64,000 nt of DNA from CAIKZZ01 sp035604595 (GCA_035604595.1 DATNIE010000029.1:1-64000); one strand, 5' to 3'. Numbered from the stretch's first letter, positions 40,781 to 49,529 are shown. Numbers and translations: made by a program. Notes: generated by a model from the letters alone, not told the origin.

Positions 40781-41086
40781 ATGGCCGACAACGTACAGTC
40801 AATTCCGTTGGCGACGACTCCGGCGAACGTGGCGACCGTCCGTCGGGAACTCGCAACGCTGATCACGCAGGCGTTGAATCTCGACGTTGCGCCCGCTGAC
40901 ATCGTTCCGGACGCGCCGCTGTACCGCGAGGGGCTTGGACTCGACTCGATCGACGTCCTCGAGATTGCGCTCGTGATCTCCAAGCAGTACGGCATCCATC
41001 TGGAAGCTGACAGCAAGGAGAACCAGGTCATCTTCAGCTCGCTGACCGCCCTGTCGGAGTTCGTGGCGGCCCAGAGGACCAAGTGA
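40781..41086 (+). CDS. acyl carrier protein (pigment cluster)
   Basis: A 101-residue ACP with the phosphopantetheine Ser56 in GLGLDSIDVLE. The N-terminal ~20 residues form an extension ahead of the four-helix fold. The ATG at 40781 has AAGAG seven bases upstream; another ATG at 40775 is closer to it and less likely. It should carry the aryl starter and growing polyene. Its stop overlaps the next gene's GTG by 4 bp. Confidence 0.93.
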   Translation: MADNVQSIPLATTPANVATVRRELATLITQALNLDVAPADIVPDAPLYREGLGLDSIDVLEIALVISKQYGIHLEADSKENQVIFSSLTALSEFVAAQRTK

Positions 41087-41739
41087 GCGCGCGCGCGTGG
41101 ATCCGCGGTCTCGGCGTCGCCGTGCTGGCGATTGCCTATGCGGTACTCGCGCACCTCAGCAACTCCATGCCCGGGGCCAGCGCCCTTGGCGTCGCACTGG
41201 CAGTGGGTCCGCTGCTGGTCTTTGCCGTGATTCTGGGCTGGCGCTCGAGGCTGAGGCTCCCGTCGGTGCTGCTGTGCGCGCTCGCGGGCGTGCTCGTGTA
41301 CCGGTACTGGCCGCTGCTCGCCGAGCATTTTCCGTGGTTGTACCTGCTGCAGCAGGCCGGCGCGTACGGGTTGCTCGGCCTGATGTTCGCGCGCTCGCTC
41401 GCGGCGGACCGCGTGCCGCTGTGTACGCACTGGGCGACGCTGGTGCACGGGCCACTTGCGCCCGCGGTCGCGCACTACACGAGGGCGGTCACCGTCGTGT
41501 GGGCGGCATTGTTTGCGTTCATCACATTCACCATGGTCGTGCTGTTCGCACTCGCCCCGTTGCCGGTATGGTCGGCCTTCGCGAATTTCTGCGCCTTTCC
41601 ACTGATCGTCGCGATGTTCGTCGGCGAATATGCGGTACGCAACCGGGTGCTGCCGAACATGCGGCACGCAGGGATCTTTGCCGGTCCACGCGCGTTTCTG
41701 AATTCCGGGCGTGACACGGCAGGTGCCAGACGTGGCTGA
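41083..41739 (+). CDS. COG4648-type membrane protein of aryl-polyene clusters
   Basis: A 218-residue protein with about six transmembrane helices, basic N-terminal residues and a conserved end (VRNRVLPNMRHAGIFAGPRAF). Homologs next to the ACP and AMP ligase in aryl-polyene loci are annotated as predicted membrane proteins of COG4648; function unknown. The GTG start overlaps the ACP stop (GTGA), so production is linked to the ACP. Confidence 0.75.
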   Translation: MSARAWIRGLGVAVLAIAYAVLAHLSNSMPGASALGVALAVGPLLVFAVILGWRSRLRLPSVLLCALAGVLVYRYWPLLAEHFPWLYLLQQAGAYGLLGLMFARSLAADRVPLCTHWATLVHGPLAPAVAHYTRAVTVVWAALFAFITFTMVVLFALAPLPVWSAFANFCAFPLIVAMFVGEYAVRNRVLPNMRHAGIFAGPRAFLNSGRDTAGARRG

Positions 41740-41760
41740 CCGTCCGCCACCGCACCTGCC

Positions 41761-43101
41761 GTGACCATGCAGACCGTTCCGCTGCTCGCGCACGACTCCG
41801 CCGGGTCCGTCGTGGCGTACCGGGGCGGGAGGCCAATCACTGCCGGCCAGTTCATGGCCGACGCAGCCAGCGTCGCCGCGCTGCTGCCGAGCGGCAGCCA
41901 TGTGCTCAACGCCTGCGGCGACCGTTACCGGTTCGCAGTCGGGCTCGCGGCGGCGCTGATCACGAACAAGGTGAGTCTGCTGCCGCCGACGTACGTGCCG
42001 GAAGTGGTTCGCCAGCTCCGCGCGTTTGCGCCCGACGCGTTTTGCCTGACGGACGATGCTGCGAGCGAGATCGGGCTGCCGATCGTGCGCTATCCAACGG
42101 CACTGGCGGCAGCGCTCGATGCCTGGCAGGTACCCAGCATTCCGGGCAACCGGTTGGCCGCCTACGTATTCACGTCGGGTTCCACCGGCACGCCCGTCCC
42201 CCACCGCAAGACCTGGGGCCAGCTCGCGCAGAGCGTGCGCGTCGAGGCGGACCGCCTGGGCCTCGACGCCGCCCGTCCCCATGCACTCGTCGCGACCGTC
42301 CCGCCACAACATATGTACGGATTCGAGTCGAGCGTTCTGGTCGCGCTGCACTCCGGCCAGTGCATCTGTGCCGAACACCCGTTCTACCCTGCCGACATCG
42401 CGAGCGTGCTCGCCGCCGTCCGGCGGCCGCGGGCCCTCGTGTCGACCCCGATCCATCTGCGCACGCTGCTGGCAGCCGGCATCCCGCTGCCGGCCGTCGA
42501 TCTGATCGTGTGCGCCACGGCGCCGCTCGATGCGCGGCTCGCCACGGACACCGAGCAGCGCTTCGGCGCACCACTACTCGAGATCTATGGTTCGACGGAG
42601 ACCGGGCAGATCGCCTCGCGTCGCACCGTGGACGGCCCGGAATGGCGGCTGTGGCCGCGCGTCGAGCTGGTCGCCCGCGGCGATCGCATCTGGGCACAGG
42701 GCGGGCATATCGACGCCGCGACCGCGCTTGGCGACGTGGTGGAAATTACGGCGCCCGGCCGATTTCTGCTCCGCGGCCGCACCGCGGACCTCGTCAACAT
42801 CGCCGGCAAGCGCAGTTCGATCGCCTATCTGAACCACCAGTTGAACGCGATACCCGGCGTGCTCGACGGTGCGTTCTTCCTGGGGGATGAGCCGGGCCAC
42901 CAGTCGGCGACCGGAATCGCGCGCCTCGGCGCCGTCGTCGTCGCGCCGGGGCTGACGGTGGAGATCATTCTGCGCCAGCTGCGCGAACGCCTCGATCCCG
43001 TGTTTCTGCCCCGCCCGCTGCTGATCGTCGACAGCATTCCGCGGAATTCAACCGGAAAGCTGCCGCGAGCAGCGCTCAGGTCATTCGCCGCGCGCGGCTG
43101 A
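41761..43101 (+). CDS. AMP-dependent acyl/aryl ligase (pigment cluster)
   Basis: An ANL-superfamily enzyme of 446 residues that would activate a hydroxybenzoate as an acyl-AMP for loading on the ACP. Motifs: P-loop FTSGSTGTPVPHRKTW, EIYGSTETGQIASR, LLRGRTADLVNIAGKR and the C-terminal RNSTGKLPRAAL with the catalytic Lys. It is shorter than typical acyl-CoA synthetases (over 500), which fits the cluster type. GTG 41761 and ATG 41767 are both possible starts. Confidence 0.9.
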   Translation: MTMQTVPLLAHDSAGSVVAYRGGRPITAGQFMADAASVAALLPSGSHVLNACGDRYRFAVGLAAALITNKVSLLPPTYVPEVVRQLRAFAPDAFCLTDDAASEIGLPIVRYPTALAAALDAWQVPSIPGNRLAAYVFTSGSTGTPVPHRKTWGQLAQSVRVEADRLGLDAARPHALVATVPPQHMYGFESSVLVALHSGQCICAEHPFYPADIASVLAAVRRPRALVSTPIHLRTLLAAGIPLPAVDLIVCATAPLDARLATDTEQRFGAPLLEIYGSTETGQIASRRTVDGPEWRLWPRVELVARGDRIWAQGGHIDAATALGDVVEITAPGRFLLRGRTADLVNIAGKRSSIAYLNHQLNAIPGVLDGAFFLGDEPGHQSATGIARLGAVVVAPGLTVEIILRQLRERLDPVFLPRPLLIVDSIPRNSTGKLPRAALRSFAARG

Positions 43102-43128
43102 CACCCCGCCATCGGGACCTGGCCGCAG

Positions 43129-43452
43129 ATGACGACCATCACTGAAATCCATATCCCGGTCGATCATCCGGCGTTCGCCGGCCACTTTCCGGGCACGCCG
43201 ATCGTCCCGGGCGTCGTGTTGCTCGACGAAACTCTGCTGGCCATCGCGGCCCTCGGCGGTGTGTCCGCCGATCGCTGTGCGATCTCCTCGGTGAAGTTCA
43301 GGAGTGTCGTGCGCCCCGGCGAGGCGGTGACGCTGCGCTTCGAATTCGTCGGGCCGAACAGCATCCGCTTCGAGCTGCGCTCGGTCGACCGCCCGGTGGC
43401 GAGCGGTGCGCTGACGGTGGAGTCAGCCATCGGGACAACCGGTGGCCGCTGA
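43129..43452 (+). CDS. ApeI-like hot-dog dehydratase
   Basis: A 107-residue single hot-dog domain with DHPAFAGHFPGTPIVPGVVLLDE, the pattern of ApeI/FabA-FabZ-like 3-hydroxyacyl-ACP dehydratases. It would remove water from the 3-hydroxyacyl intermediate. With the ApeP-like protein at the end of the cluster it may form the dehydratase pair known for aryl polyenes. It overlaps the next gene by 11 bp. Confidence 0.88.
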   Translation: MTTITEIHIPVDHPAFAGHFPGTPIVPGVVLLDETLLAIAALGGVSADRCAISSVKFRSVVRPGEAVTLRFEFVGPNSIRFELRSVDRPVASGALTVESAIGTTGGR

Positions 43453-44404
43453 TCGCGCCAAGGTCCGCGATGGCGCTCCGGTCGCCGGGCGTCCGGACTG
43501 GGTGGCACGTCCCGAACGTGGCACCACCACGATGTTGCGCGTGATGACCGTCATTTCGCTGCGGCTCGGTCGGCGCGCCGGCCGGATCCTGCTCTACGGC
43601 ATCTCGGCGTATTTCTTCCTGTTCGCGCCGACGGCGCGCGTACACATGCGGCAATATCTGCGACGGGCGCTCGGACGCGACCCGACGCCGCTCGACCGCT
43701 ATCGCCTGATCCTGGCGTTCGCGTCCACCATCCACGACCGCCTGTATCTGATCGGTGAGCGCTTTGAACTCTTCGACATCTCGCTCGAGGGCGAGGAGGT
43801 GGTCGCGAAGCGATTTCAGCGTGGCGAGGGCGCCTTCCTGATGGGCGCGCACCTCGGGAGCTTCGAGGTCACGCGGGCCATCGGGCGGCGCCAGCCCGGC
43901 CTGCGGGTCGCGATGGCGATGTACCAGGACAACGCCCGCAAGCTCAATGCAACTCTGGCGGCGGTCAACCCGAATCTGAGCGTCGACATCATCGCGCTCG
44001 GGACGATGGATTCGATGCTGCAGATCCGCTCGAGGCTCGACGCCGGCCAATTCGTCGGGCTGCTCGGCGATCGCACGTTCGGCCCCGAACGGTACGAGCG
44101 CGTGCCGTTTCTAGGGGCTCCGGCATACTTTCCGAGCAGCGCGATGCGCGTCGCCGCGGCGTTGCGGTGCCCGGTCATCTTCATGACCGGGCTCTACCGG
44201 GGCGCCAATCGCTATCACGTCGTGTTCGAGGAGCTTGCCGATTTTTCCGCGGCGACCGCCGGCCATCGCGAGGACGCCGTGCGTGCCGCGATTCACCGCT
44301 ACGCGGCAGTGCTGGAGCGGCACTGCGCCAGTGACCCGTTCAACTGGTTCAACTTCTTCGACTTCTGGCACGAGCCGGCGCCCGGTGGCGCCGGCCCCTC
44401 GTGA
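43442..44404 (+). CDS. LpxL/HtrB-type acyltransferase
   Basis: The 320-residue product is in the lipid A late-acyltransferase family: membrane segment at about 45-65, catalytic GAHLGSFEV (HX4E), and LLGDRTFG. A GTG at 43442 overlaps the dehydratase; a later start is possible because the first 30 residues are not conserved-looking. In pigment clusters the enzyme is thought to transfer the polyene acyl group to a lipid-linked acceptor. Confidence 0.86.
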   Translation: MAADRAKVRDGAPVAGRPDWVARPERGTTTMLRVMTVISLRLGRRAGRILLYGISAYFFLFAPTARVHMRQYLRRALGRDPTPLDRYRLILAFASTIHDRLYLIGERFELFDISLEGEEVVAKRFQRGEGAFLMGAHLGSFEVTRAIGRRQPGLRVAMAMYQDNARKLNATLAAVNPNLSVDIIALGTMDSMLQIRSRLDAGQFVGLLGDRTFGPERYERVPFLGAPAYFPSSAMRVAAALRCPVIFMTGLYRGANRYHVVFEELADFSAATAGHREDAVRAAIHRYAAVLERHCASDPFNWFNFFDFWHEPAPGGAGPS

Positions 44405-44414
44405 CGCCTCGCCC

Positions 44415-45032
44415 GTGACCCCGCATATTCCCGGCGTACGGACTCCCGAGCGTTACGGTGTGCTGCTGGCGTGCGGCGCGATCTTGTCGCTGCTGGCCGG
44501 AGTCGCAGCGGCGGATGCCGCCGGGGATCCCCTTGGCCAGCTGATGCAGCAGCTCGCGCAGCGGCGACACGGGCATGCTGCCTTCGTCGAACGGCAGTTC
44601 ATTGCGATACTCGACCGTCCGCTCGAATCGTCCGGCGAACTGTTCTACGACGCTCCGGACCGGCTCGAGAAACGCACGCTGGTGCCCCGGGTCGAGAGCC
44701 TGGTCCTCGACAAGGGGATGGTGAACGTGCGGCGTGATAAGCGGAGCTATGCGCTCGCGCTGCGCGACTACCCGCAGGTCGCCCCGTTCATCGACAGCAT
44801 CCGGGCGACGCTCGCCGGAGATCTCGCGGCGCTCGAACATACCTACGAGCTGCAGTTCGAGACCGTTGCGGACGATTGGCGGCTCCTGCTCACGCCTCGC
44901 GACCCGAAACTCGCCGCCATCGTCGCGCGCATCCGGATCAGCGGCACGCGGGACATGATTCACGAGGTCGCGGTGGAACGGGCTGACGGCGACCGCTCGA
45001 TCATGACGATCAGCCCGCTGCCCGGGACGTGA
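44415..45032 (+). CDS. LolA-like outer-membrane lipoprotein carrier protein
   Basis: From the GTG at 44415 the 205 residues include a signal peptide (about 1-33) and a LolA-type half-barrel: FVERQFIAILDRPLESSGELFYDAPDRLE, then VRRDKRSYALALRDYP. It differs from housekeeping LolA and belongs to the divergent versions found in aryl-polyene loci, which presumably chaperone the pigment lipid through the periplasm. Ten bases separate it from the acyltransferase. Confidence 0.8.
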   Translation: MTPHIPGVRTPERYGVLLACGAILSLLAGVAAADAAGDPLGQLMQQLAQRRHGHAAFVERQFIAILDRPLESSGELFYDAPDRLEKRTLVPRVESLVLDKGMVNVRRDKRSYALALRDYPQVAPFIDSIRATLAGDLAALEHTYELQFETVADDWRLLLTPRDPKLAAIVARIRISGTRDMIHEVAVERADGDRSIMTISPLPGT

Positions 45033-45142
45033 TGCGCGTTCGGCGGGTCTACATCGACATGAGGCTCGTGCGGTCGTTGTCGACGGCAACGCCTGGCGCG
45101 TTGCCCGCGTACAGCCTGCCCGCCGCCAGTGGGAGCGTCTAA
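45032..45142 (+). CDS. 36-residue reading frame, possible scar of a deleted exporter
   Basis: An ATG overlapping the LolA-like stop (TGATG at 45030-45034) opens a 36-codon frame beginning MRVRRVYIDM and ending SLPAASGSV before TAA. The overlap looks like a translationally coupled gene start, yet nothing follows. In related clusters an MMPL-type exporter gene of several hundred codons often comes after the LolA gene, so this may be the two ends of a deleted gene. It could also be a chance ORF. Confidence 0.3.
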   Translation: MRVRRVYIDMRLVRSLSTATPGALPAYSLPAASGSV

Positions 45143-45145
45143 GCG

Positions 45146-45829
45146 GTGCGCAAGATCGTCGTCGAGGCAACACCCGGCGCCGTCGCGCCGGTCAGGATCG
45201 CACTGCTGCCCGGAGCGTACCAGGAACCGGATGACTTTCTCCGCGAAGGGTTCGCGCAGGCCGTGCTCCGTCGCGGTCTCGACATCGATCTTGAGTTCGT
45301 TGCGCCGGATCTGGCACACGTGATGGACCGGGCCGTTCTGCAAGCCCTTCACGAACACGTGGTTGTTCCCGCCAGGGCGGCGGGCTGCCGCTCGCTGTGG
45401 CTCGGCGGTGTGTCGCTCGGCGGCTTCTTCGCGCTTGCCTACGCCGAACGGCGGCCTCGGGCTGTCGACGGTCTGTGCCTGTTCGCGCCTTACCTCGGCA
45501 ACCGGATGGTGACCGGCGAAGTGGCCGAGGCCGGCGGCGTCCGGCACTGGCGCCCGGCACTGATCGCGGAGGACGACGAGGAACGACGCATTTGGGCGCT
45601 GATCCAGCGACTCGAGTCGCAGCCTCATCTGGCCGTGCACCTTGGCATCGGGCGCCAGGACCGTTTCGGCCACGGCCATGCGCTCCTCGCCGACGCCCTC
45701 CCCGCGACGGCGGTAGACGTCATCGACGGTGCCCATGATTGGGACGCGTGGCGGCGCCTGTGGGACCTCTTTCTCGATCGCTTCGCCGACCCGCAAGCCT
45801 TGCGTCCGGGCGCGGCGCGGCTCTGCTAG
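45146..45829 (+). CDS. alpha/beta hydrolase (pigment cluster)
   Basis: A 227-residue serine hydrolase with the nucleophile elbow GVSLGG (Ser90), a late Asp around GIGRQDRF and a C-terminal His in GAHDWDAW. There is no signal peptide, so it is cytoplasmic. Located between the LolA-like and deacetylase genes, it may act on the thioester or on a pigment ester; substrate unknown. GTG start at 45146. Confidence 0.8.
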   Translation: MRKIVVEATPGAVAPVRIALLPGAYQEPDDFLREGFAQAVLRRGLDIDLEFVAPDLAHVMDRAVLQALHEHVVVPARAAGCRSLWLGGVSLGGFFALAYAERRPRAVDGLCLFAPYLGNRMVTGEVAEAGGVRHWRPALIAEDDEERRIWALIQRLESQPHLAVHLGIGRQDRFGHGHALLADALPATAVDVIDGAHDWDAWRRLWDLFLDRFADPQALRPGAARLC

Positions 45830-45839
45830 CCTCGCTGCA

Positions 45840-46664
45840 ATGAGCGCCGCATCGAACAAGGTCGCCCCGCGCCGGCGCTGGCGTCCGTCGCCGCTGGTCG
45901 CCGCCTCGTTCGCGGCGCATGCCGCGGCCGCGGGCGCCGTCGTGCTGCGCCCAGGTCTGTGGCCCTGGGCGCTGGGCGGACTGGTCGCGGATCATGCGCT
46001 GCTGACGGCCGCAGGTTTGTGGCCCCGAAGTTCGCTGCTCGGTGCGAACTGGACACGGCTCCCGCCGCCGGCGGCCGGCCGGCGCGAAGTTGCCATCACG
46101 ATCGACGACGGACCTGATCCGGACGTCACACCGGGGCTGCTCGAGATCCTCGAGCAGCGGCGGGTCCGCGCGACTTTCTTCTGCATCGGCGAACGGGTCG
46201 CCGCGAACCCGGAGCTCGCCCGCGACATCGTGCGCCGAGGGCATGCGATCGAGAACCACAGCCTGCGGCACCTGTATCGCTTCCCGCTGCTCGGCCCGCG
46301 CGCAATGGCCGACGAAATCTCGAGCGCCCAGCGGATCATCGAATCGGCGGTTGGCGCCGCACCGCGCTTCTTTCGCGCGCCGGCCGGATTGCGCAACCCG
46401 TTCCTCGATCCCATTCTGGCGCGACTCGGGCTGCAGCTGGCGAGCTGGACGCGCCGCGGCTTCGATACCGTGACCGAACGCCCGGGCGTCGTACTCGACC
46501 GTCTCACCCGCCGGCTTGAGCCGGGCGACATTCTGCTGCTGCATGACGGAAACGCCGCGCGCATGCCGAACGGGCGCCCGGTCACGCTCGAGGTCTTGCC
46601 GGCGCTGCTCGATGCAATCGCGGCGGCGAGCCTCACGCCCGTGGCATTGCGCGGGGTGTGCTGA
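45840..46664 (+). CDS. polysaccharide-deacetylase-like (NodB) protein
   Basis: The 274 residues include a hydrophobic N-terminal part (about 18-60) and a NodB domain: TIDDGPD (Asp89/Asp90), FFCIGERV, HSLRH zinc ligands (H140, H144), FFRAPAGLRNP and LLLHDG. These are the five carbohydrate-esterase-4 motifs. The role in a polyene cluster is not clear; it may remove an acyl group from a sugar acceptor. Confidence 0.85.
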   Translation: MSAASNKVAPRRRWRPSPLVAASFAAHAAAAGAVVLRPGLWPWALGGLVADHALLTAAGLWPRSSLLGANWTRLPPPAAGRREVAITIDDGPDPDVTPGLLEILEQRRVRATFFCIGERVAANPELARDIVRRGHAIENHSLRHLYRFPLLGPRAMADEISSAQRIIESAVGAAPRFFRAPAGLRNPFLDPILARLGLQLASWTRRGFDTVTERPGVVLDRLTRRLEPGDILLLHDGNAARMPNGRPVTLEVLPALLDAIAAASLTPVALRGVC

Positions 46665-47067
46665 TGAGCCCCCGGATCTCAGGCAGCACCGCTTCGCGAC
46701 GGCGGCGGAGCGCTACCGGTCGGCGGATTTTGGCGACGCCGACGTCGTGGTGACTGTGGACGTGCTGCACTGCGTGGATCCCGCGACCCAGGAAGCCGTG
46801 CTCCGTCGCGCGCGTGCGTCGCTGCCGCAGGCGAGCCTGCTGCTGCTTCGAATCGGCGACGCGAGCGCAGGCGCGCCGTTTCGGATCAGCAACTGGGTCG
46901 ATCGGATGGTGCTCATGATGAAGGGGCACGGCGGTGTGAAGCTGCACTGCCGGGCGGTTGCAGATCCGATCGAGTTGCTCGACCGCCTGGGATTTGACAC
47001 CGATGTCGTGCCGATGAGCGCCGGCACGCCGTTTGCCAACGTGCTCCTGGTCGGTCGGCCGCGATGA
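46664..47067 (+). pseudogene. truncated SAM methyltransferase remnant
   Basis: The frame at 46666-47067 encodes the C-terminal half of a class I methyltransferase (DADVVVTVDVLHCVDPATQE, PFRISNWVDRMV, SAGTPFANVLLVGRP) without the SAM-binding Gly-rich loop. An ATG overlapping the deacetylase stop (TGATG, 46662-46666) looks like the original start but reads a different frame that stops after 29 residues. A deletion with an out-of-frame junction explains both. The 3' end still overlaps the KS ATG by 4 bp. Confidence 0.7.
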
Positions 47068-48257
47068 CGCCGCTGCTCCTTAGCCATTACACGGCCACCA
47101 CCTGCCTCGGCCACGGCCGGGCACCGATGGCGGCAGCACTGCGCGAGGCGCGCGGCGGCCTGGCCCGCTGTGCATTCGAGACAGTCGACCTGGATACGTG
47201 CGTCGGCGAGATCCGCGGCGTCGACGGCGAACGGCTGCCGGCATCGCTCCGCGAGTTCGACTGCCGCAACAACCGTCTCGCCCAGCTCGCCCTGCGGCAG
47301 GACGGGTTCGAGGATGCGGTACGCGCCGCGATCGCGCGCGTCGGGCGCCGGCGCTTCGGCCTCTATCTGGGAACGAGCACGTCGGGAATACTGGAGACGG
47401 AGATTGCGTACCGCCACCGCGATCCGCGGACCGGCACGCTACCCGCGGCCTTGAGCTACCGCGGCACGCACAATACCTTCTCGGTCGCCGCCTTCGTGCG
47501 CGAGCTGCTCGGCGTCGACGGGCCAACGGTGGTCATTTCGACCGCATGCTCCTCCAGCGCCAAGGTGTTCGGGGCCGCACACCGCATGATAGAGGCGGGC
47601 GTCATCGACGCGGCGCTCGTCGGCGGCGTCGACTCGCTGTGCCTGACGACGCTGTACGGCTTCCACTCGCTGCAGCTGACTAGTGCGGTCCCGTGCCGGC
47701 CCTTCGCGACCGATCGCGATGGCATCTCCATCGGCGAGGGCGCCGCGTTCGCGTTGCTCGAACGCCCGGGTCCGCGGTCGAGCTCCGAGGCGATCGCATT
47801 GCTCGGCGTTGGCGAGTCGAGCGATGCCTACCACTTGTCCGCGCCTCATCCCGACGGTCTCGGCGCCCGCCTGGCCATGGAGGCGGCCCTCGCCGACGCG
47901 GCGGTAGAACCGGGGCAGATCGATTACGTGAACGTGCACGGGACCGCGACACCCAGCAACGATCGCGCCGAGAGTTGTGCGATCGTCGCCGTACTCGGCA
48001 CCACGGTGCCCTGCAGTTCCACCAAGGGGGCCACCGGCCACACGCTCGGCGCCGCCGGCGCGGTCGAGGTGGTTGCCTGCGCGATCGCGATCGCGGAGGG
48101 TTTCATGCCGGCCGGCATCAATACAGCGGCGGTCGATCCGGCGCTGCGCGTCAACTATCTCACCGCGACGCGCAGCGTACGGCCGTCGCGCGTGCTGACC
48201 AACTCCTTTGGCTTCGGCGGCACCAACTGCAGCCTCGTTCTCGGCCGCCTCGGATGA
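47064..48257 (+). CDS. beta-ketoacyl-ACP synthase (pigment cluster)
   Basis: A KAS I/II-type condensing enzyme of 397 residues with a complete triad: Cys162 in STACSSS, His292 in VHGTAT and His326 after Lys321 in KGATGHTLGAAG. The ending NSFGFGGTNCSLVL is canonical. It should extend the aryl-ACP starter with malonyl units, acting with the chain-length-factor-like protein that follows 13 bp later. Confidence 0.92.
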   Translation: MTPLLLSHYTATTCLGHGRAPMAAALREARGGLARCAFETVDLDTCVGEIRGVDGERLPASLREFDCRNNRLAQLALRQDGFEDAVRAAIARVGRRRFGLYLGTSTSGILETEIAYRHRDPRTGTLPAALSYRGTHNTFSVAAFVRELLGVDGPTVVISTACSSSAKVFGAAHRMIEAGVIDAALVGGVDSLCLTTLYGFHSLQLTSAVPCRPFATDRDGISIGEGAAFALLERPGPRSSSEAIALLGVGESSDAYHLSAPHPDGLGARLAMEAALADAAVEPGQIDYVNVHGTATPSNDRAESCAIVAVLGTTVPCSSTKGATGHTLGAAGAVEVVACAIAIAEGFMPAGINTAAVDPALRVNYLTATRSVRPSRVLTNSFGFGGTNCSLVLGRLG

Positions 48258-48270
48258 GGCGGAACAACCG

Positions 48271-49068
48271 ATGACCGCATTGTCTGCCTATATCGACGGG
48301 CTGTCGGTGATCGGTCCCGCTCTCGCCGACTGGCCGGTGGCCGAGGCGGTGCTCGCCGGCCGCGCTGCGTATGCGCCGGGTCCTACGGTCGTGCCTCCTC
48401 CGCTCGCATTGCCGGCGGCCGAGCGGCGACGGACCGGTCTGAGCGTCAAGCTCGCGATCGCTGCCGGCCTCGAGGCCGCCGGCCGGGCCGGACTCGATGC
48501 CCGGTCACTGCTCACGGTCTTCACATCGTCGGGCGGGGACGGCGAGAACTGCCACGAGATCTGCCAGACGCTCGCGACGACGGATCGCCAGCTGTCACCG
48601 ACGCGCTTTCATAACTCTGTTCACAACGCCCCGGCCGGCTACTGGAGCATCGCGACCGGCGCGATGGCGGCTTCGACCGCGCTGTGCGCGTACGACGCGA
48701 GCTTCGCGGCGGGCCTGCTGGAAGCCGTGACGCAGGTGGTCGTGGACCGGAGCCCGGTACTGCTGATCGCCTACGACACCGGCTATCCGCCGCCGCTGCG
48801 GCAGAAGCGGCCACTGACCGACTGCTTCGGCGCGGCATTCGTGCTCGCGCCTGCGCGCGGCCCGCGCTCCCTCGCCCGGCTGACGGTCGGCCTGAGCGAC
48901 CGCAGCGCGGATTCCATGCCGCAGGCGCAACTCGAGCGCCTGCGACTCGGCACGCCGGCCGGGCGCAGCCTGCCGCTGCTCGCCCTCATCGCGCGCCGCG
49001 CGCCGGCCGCGGTCCATGTCGAGTACTTCGGGCCGGCGTCGCTGCGCGCCGAGATTGAGCCGTGCTGA
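48271..49068 (+). CDS. ketosynthase chain-length-factor-like protein
   Basis: At 265 residues this is a shortened ketosynthase-like protein of the Ketoacyl-synt_2 type. Its core FHNSVHNAPAGYWSIATGAMAASTALCAYDASF aligns with the KS active-site region (given here as a family signature), but the catalytic Cys and His motifs are absent. Such proteins pair with an active KS and set chain length. The pairing with the upstream KS is inferred from order and spacing. Confidence 0.82.
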   Translation: MTALSAYIDGLSVIGPALADWPVAEAVLAGRAAYAPGPTVVPPPLALPAAERRRTGLSVKLAIAAGLEAAGRAGLDARSLLTVFTSSGGDGENCHEICQTLATTDRQLSPTRFHNSVHNAPAGYWSIATGAMAASTALCAYDASFAAGLLEAVTQVVVDRSPVLLIAYDTGYPPPLRQKRPLTDCFGAAFVLAPARGPRSLARLTVGLSDRSADSMPQAQLERLRLGTPAGRSLPLLALIARRAPAAVHVEYFGPASLRAEIEPC

Positions 49069-49529
49069 AGGACCGCGCCTGGATCGAGCGCCACATCCCT
49101 CACCAGGGAACGATGTGCCTGCTGCACGGGGTCCTCGACTGGAACGCCAACCGCGTGCGGTGCCTCAGCCGGGCGCATCACTCTCCGGACAACCCGCTGC
49201 GCGCCCGCGGTCGCCTCGGCGCCGTCTGCGGAATCGAATTCGCGGCACAGGCCATGGCCGTGCACGGCGCGCTGCTCGCTCCCGAGCCGGGCTTGGAACG
49301 GCGAGTGGGTTACCTGGCGAGCGTGCGCAGCGTCGAGCTGCTCGCGTCACGGCTCGACGACATCGAGGATGATCTCATCGCCGCTGCGGACCGGCTGGGC
49401 GGCGATGACGCGACGGTGCTGTATCGATTCACGCTGTCCGCCGGAACCCGCCCGCTCGTCACCGGACGCGCAACGATTGTCATCAATCCGGCGGCGCTCG
49501 CCCGCAACTTCACACCGGCGTCCGACTGA
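49062..49529 (+). CDS. ApeP-like hot-dog dehydratase
   Basis: The 155-residue protein starts with a GTG overlapping the previous stop. It shows RHIPHQGTMCLLHGVLDW, the signature of ApeP-type 3-hydroxyacyl-ACP dehydratases, and NPLRARGRLGAVCGIEFAAQ in the hot-dog helix. It is the last gene of the cluster; a ketoreductase (ApeQ/FabG) that usually follows is missing, and the RND genes converge from the other side. Confidence 0.88.
   Translation: MLKDRAWIERHIPHQGTMCLLHGVLDWNANRVRCLSRAHHSPDNPLRARGRLGAVCGIEFAAQAMAVHGALLAPEPGLERRVGYLASVRSVELLASRLDDIEDDLIAAADRLGGDDATVLYRFTLSAGTRPLVTGRATIVINPAALARNFTPASD

Noticed and set aside
45129..45323. short reading frame at the start of the hydrolase
   Set aside because: It is out of frame with the alpha/beta hydrolase and has no homologous features.
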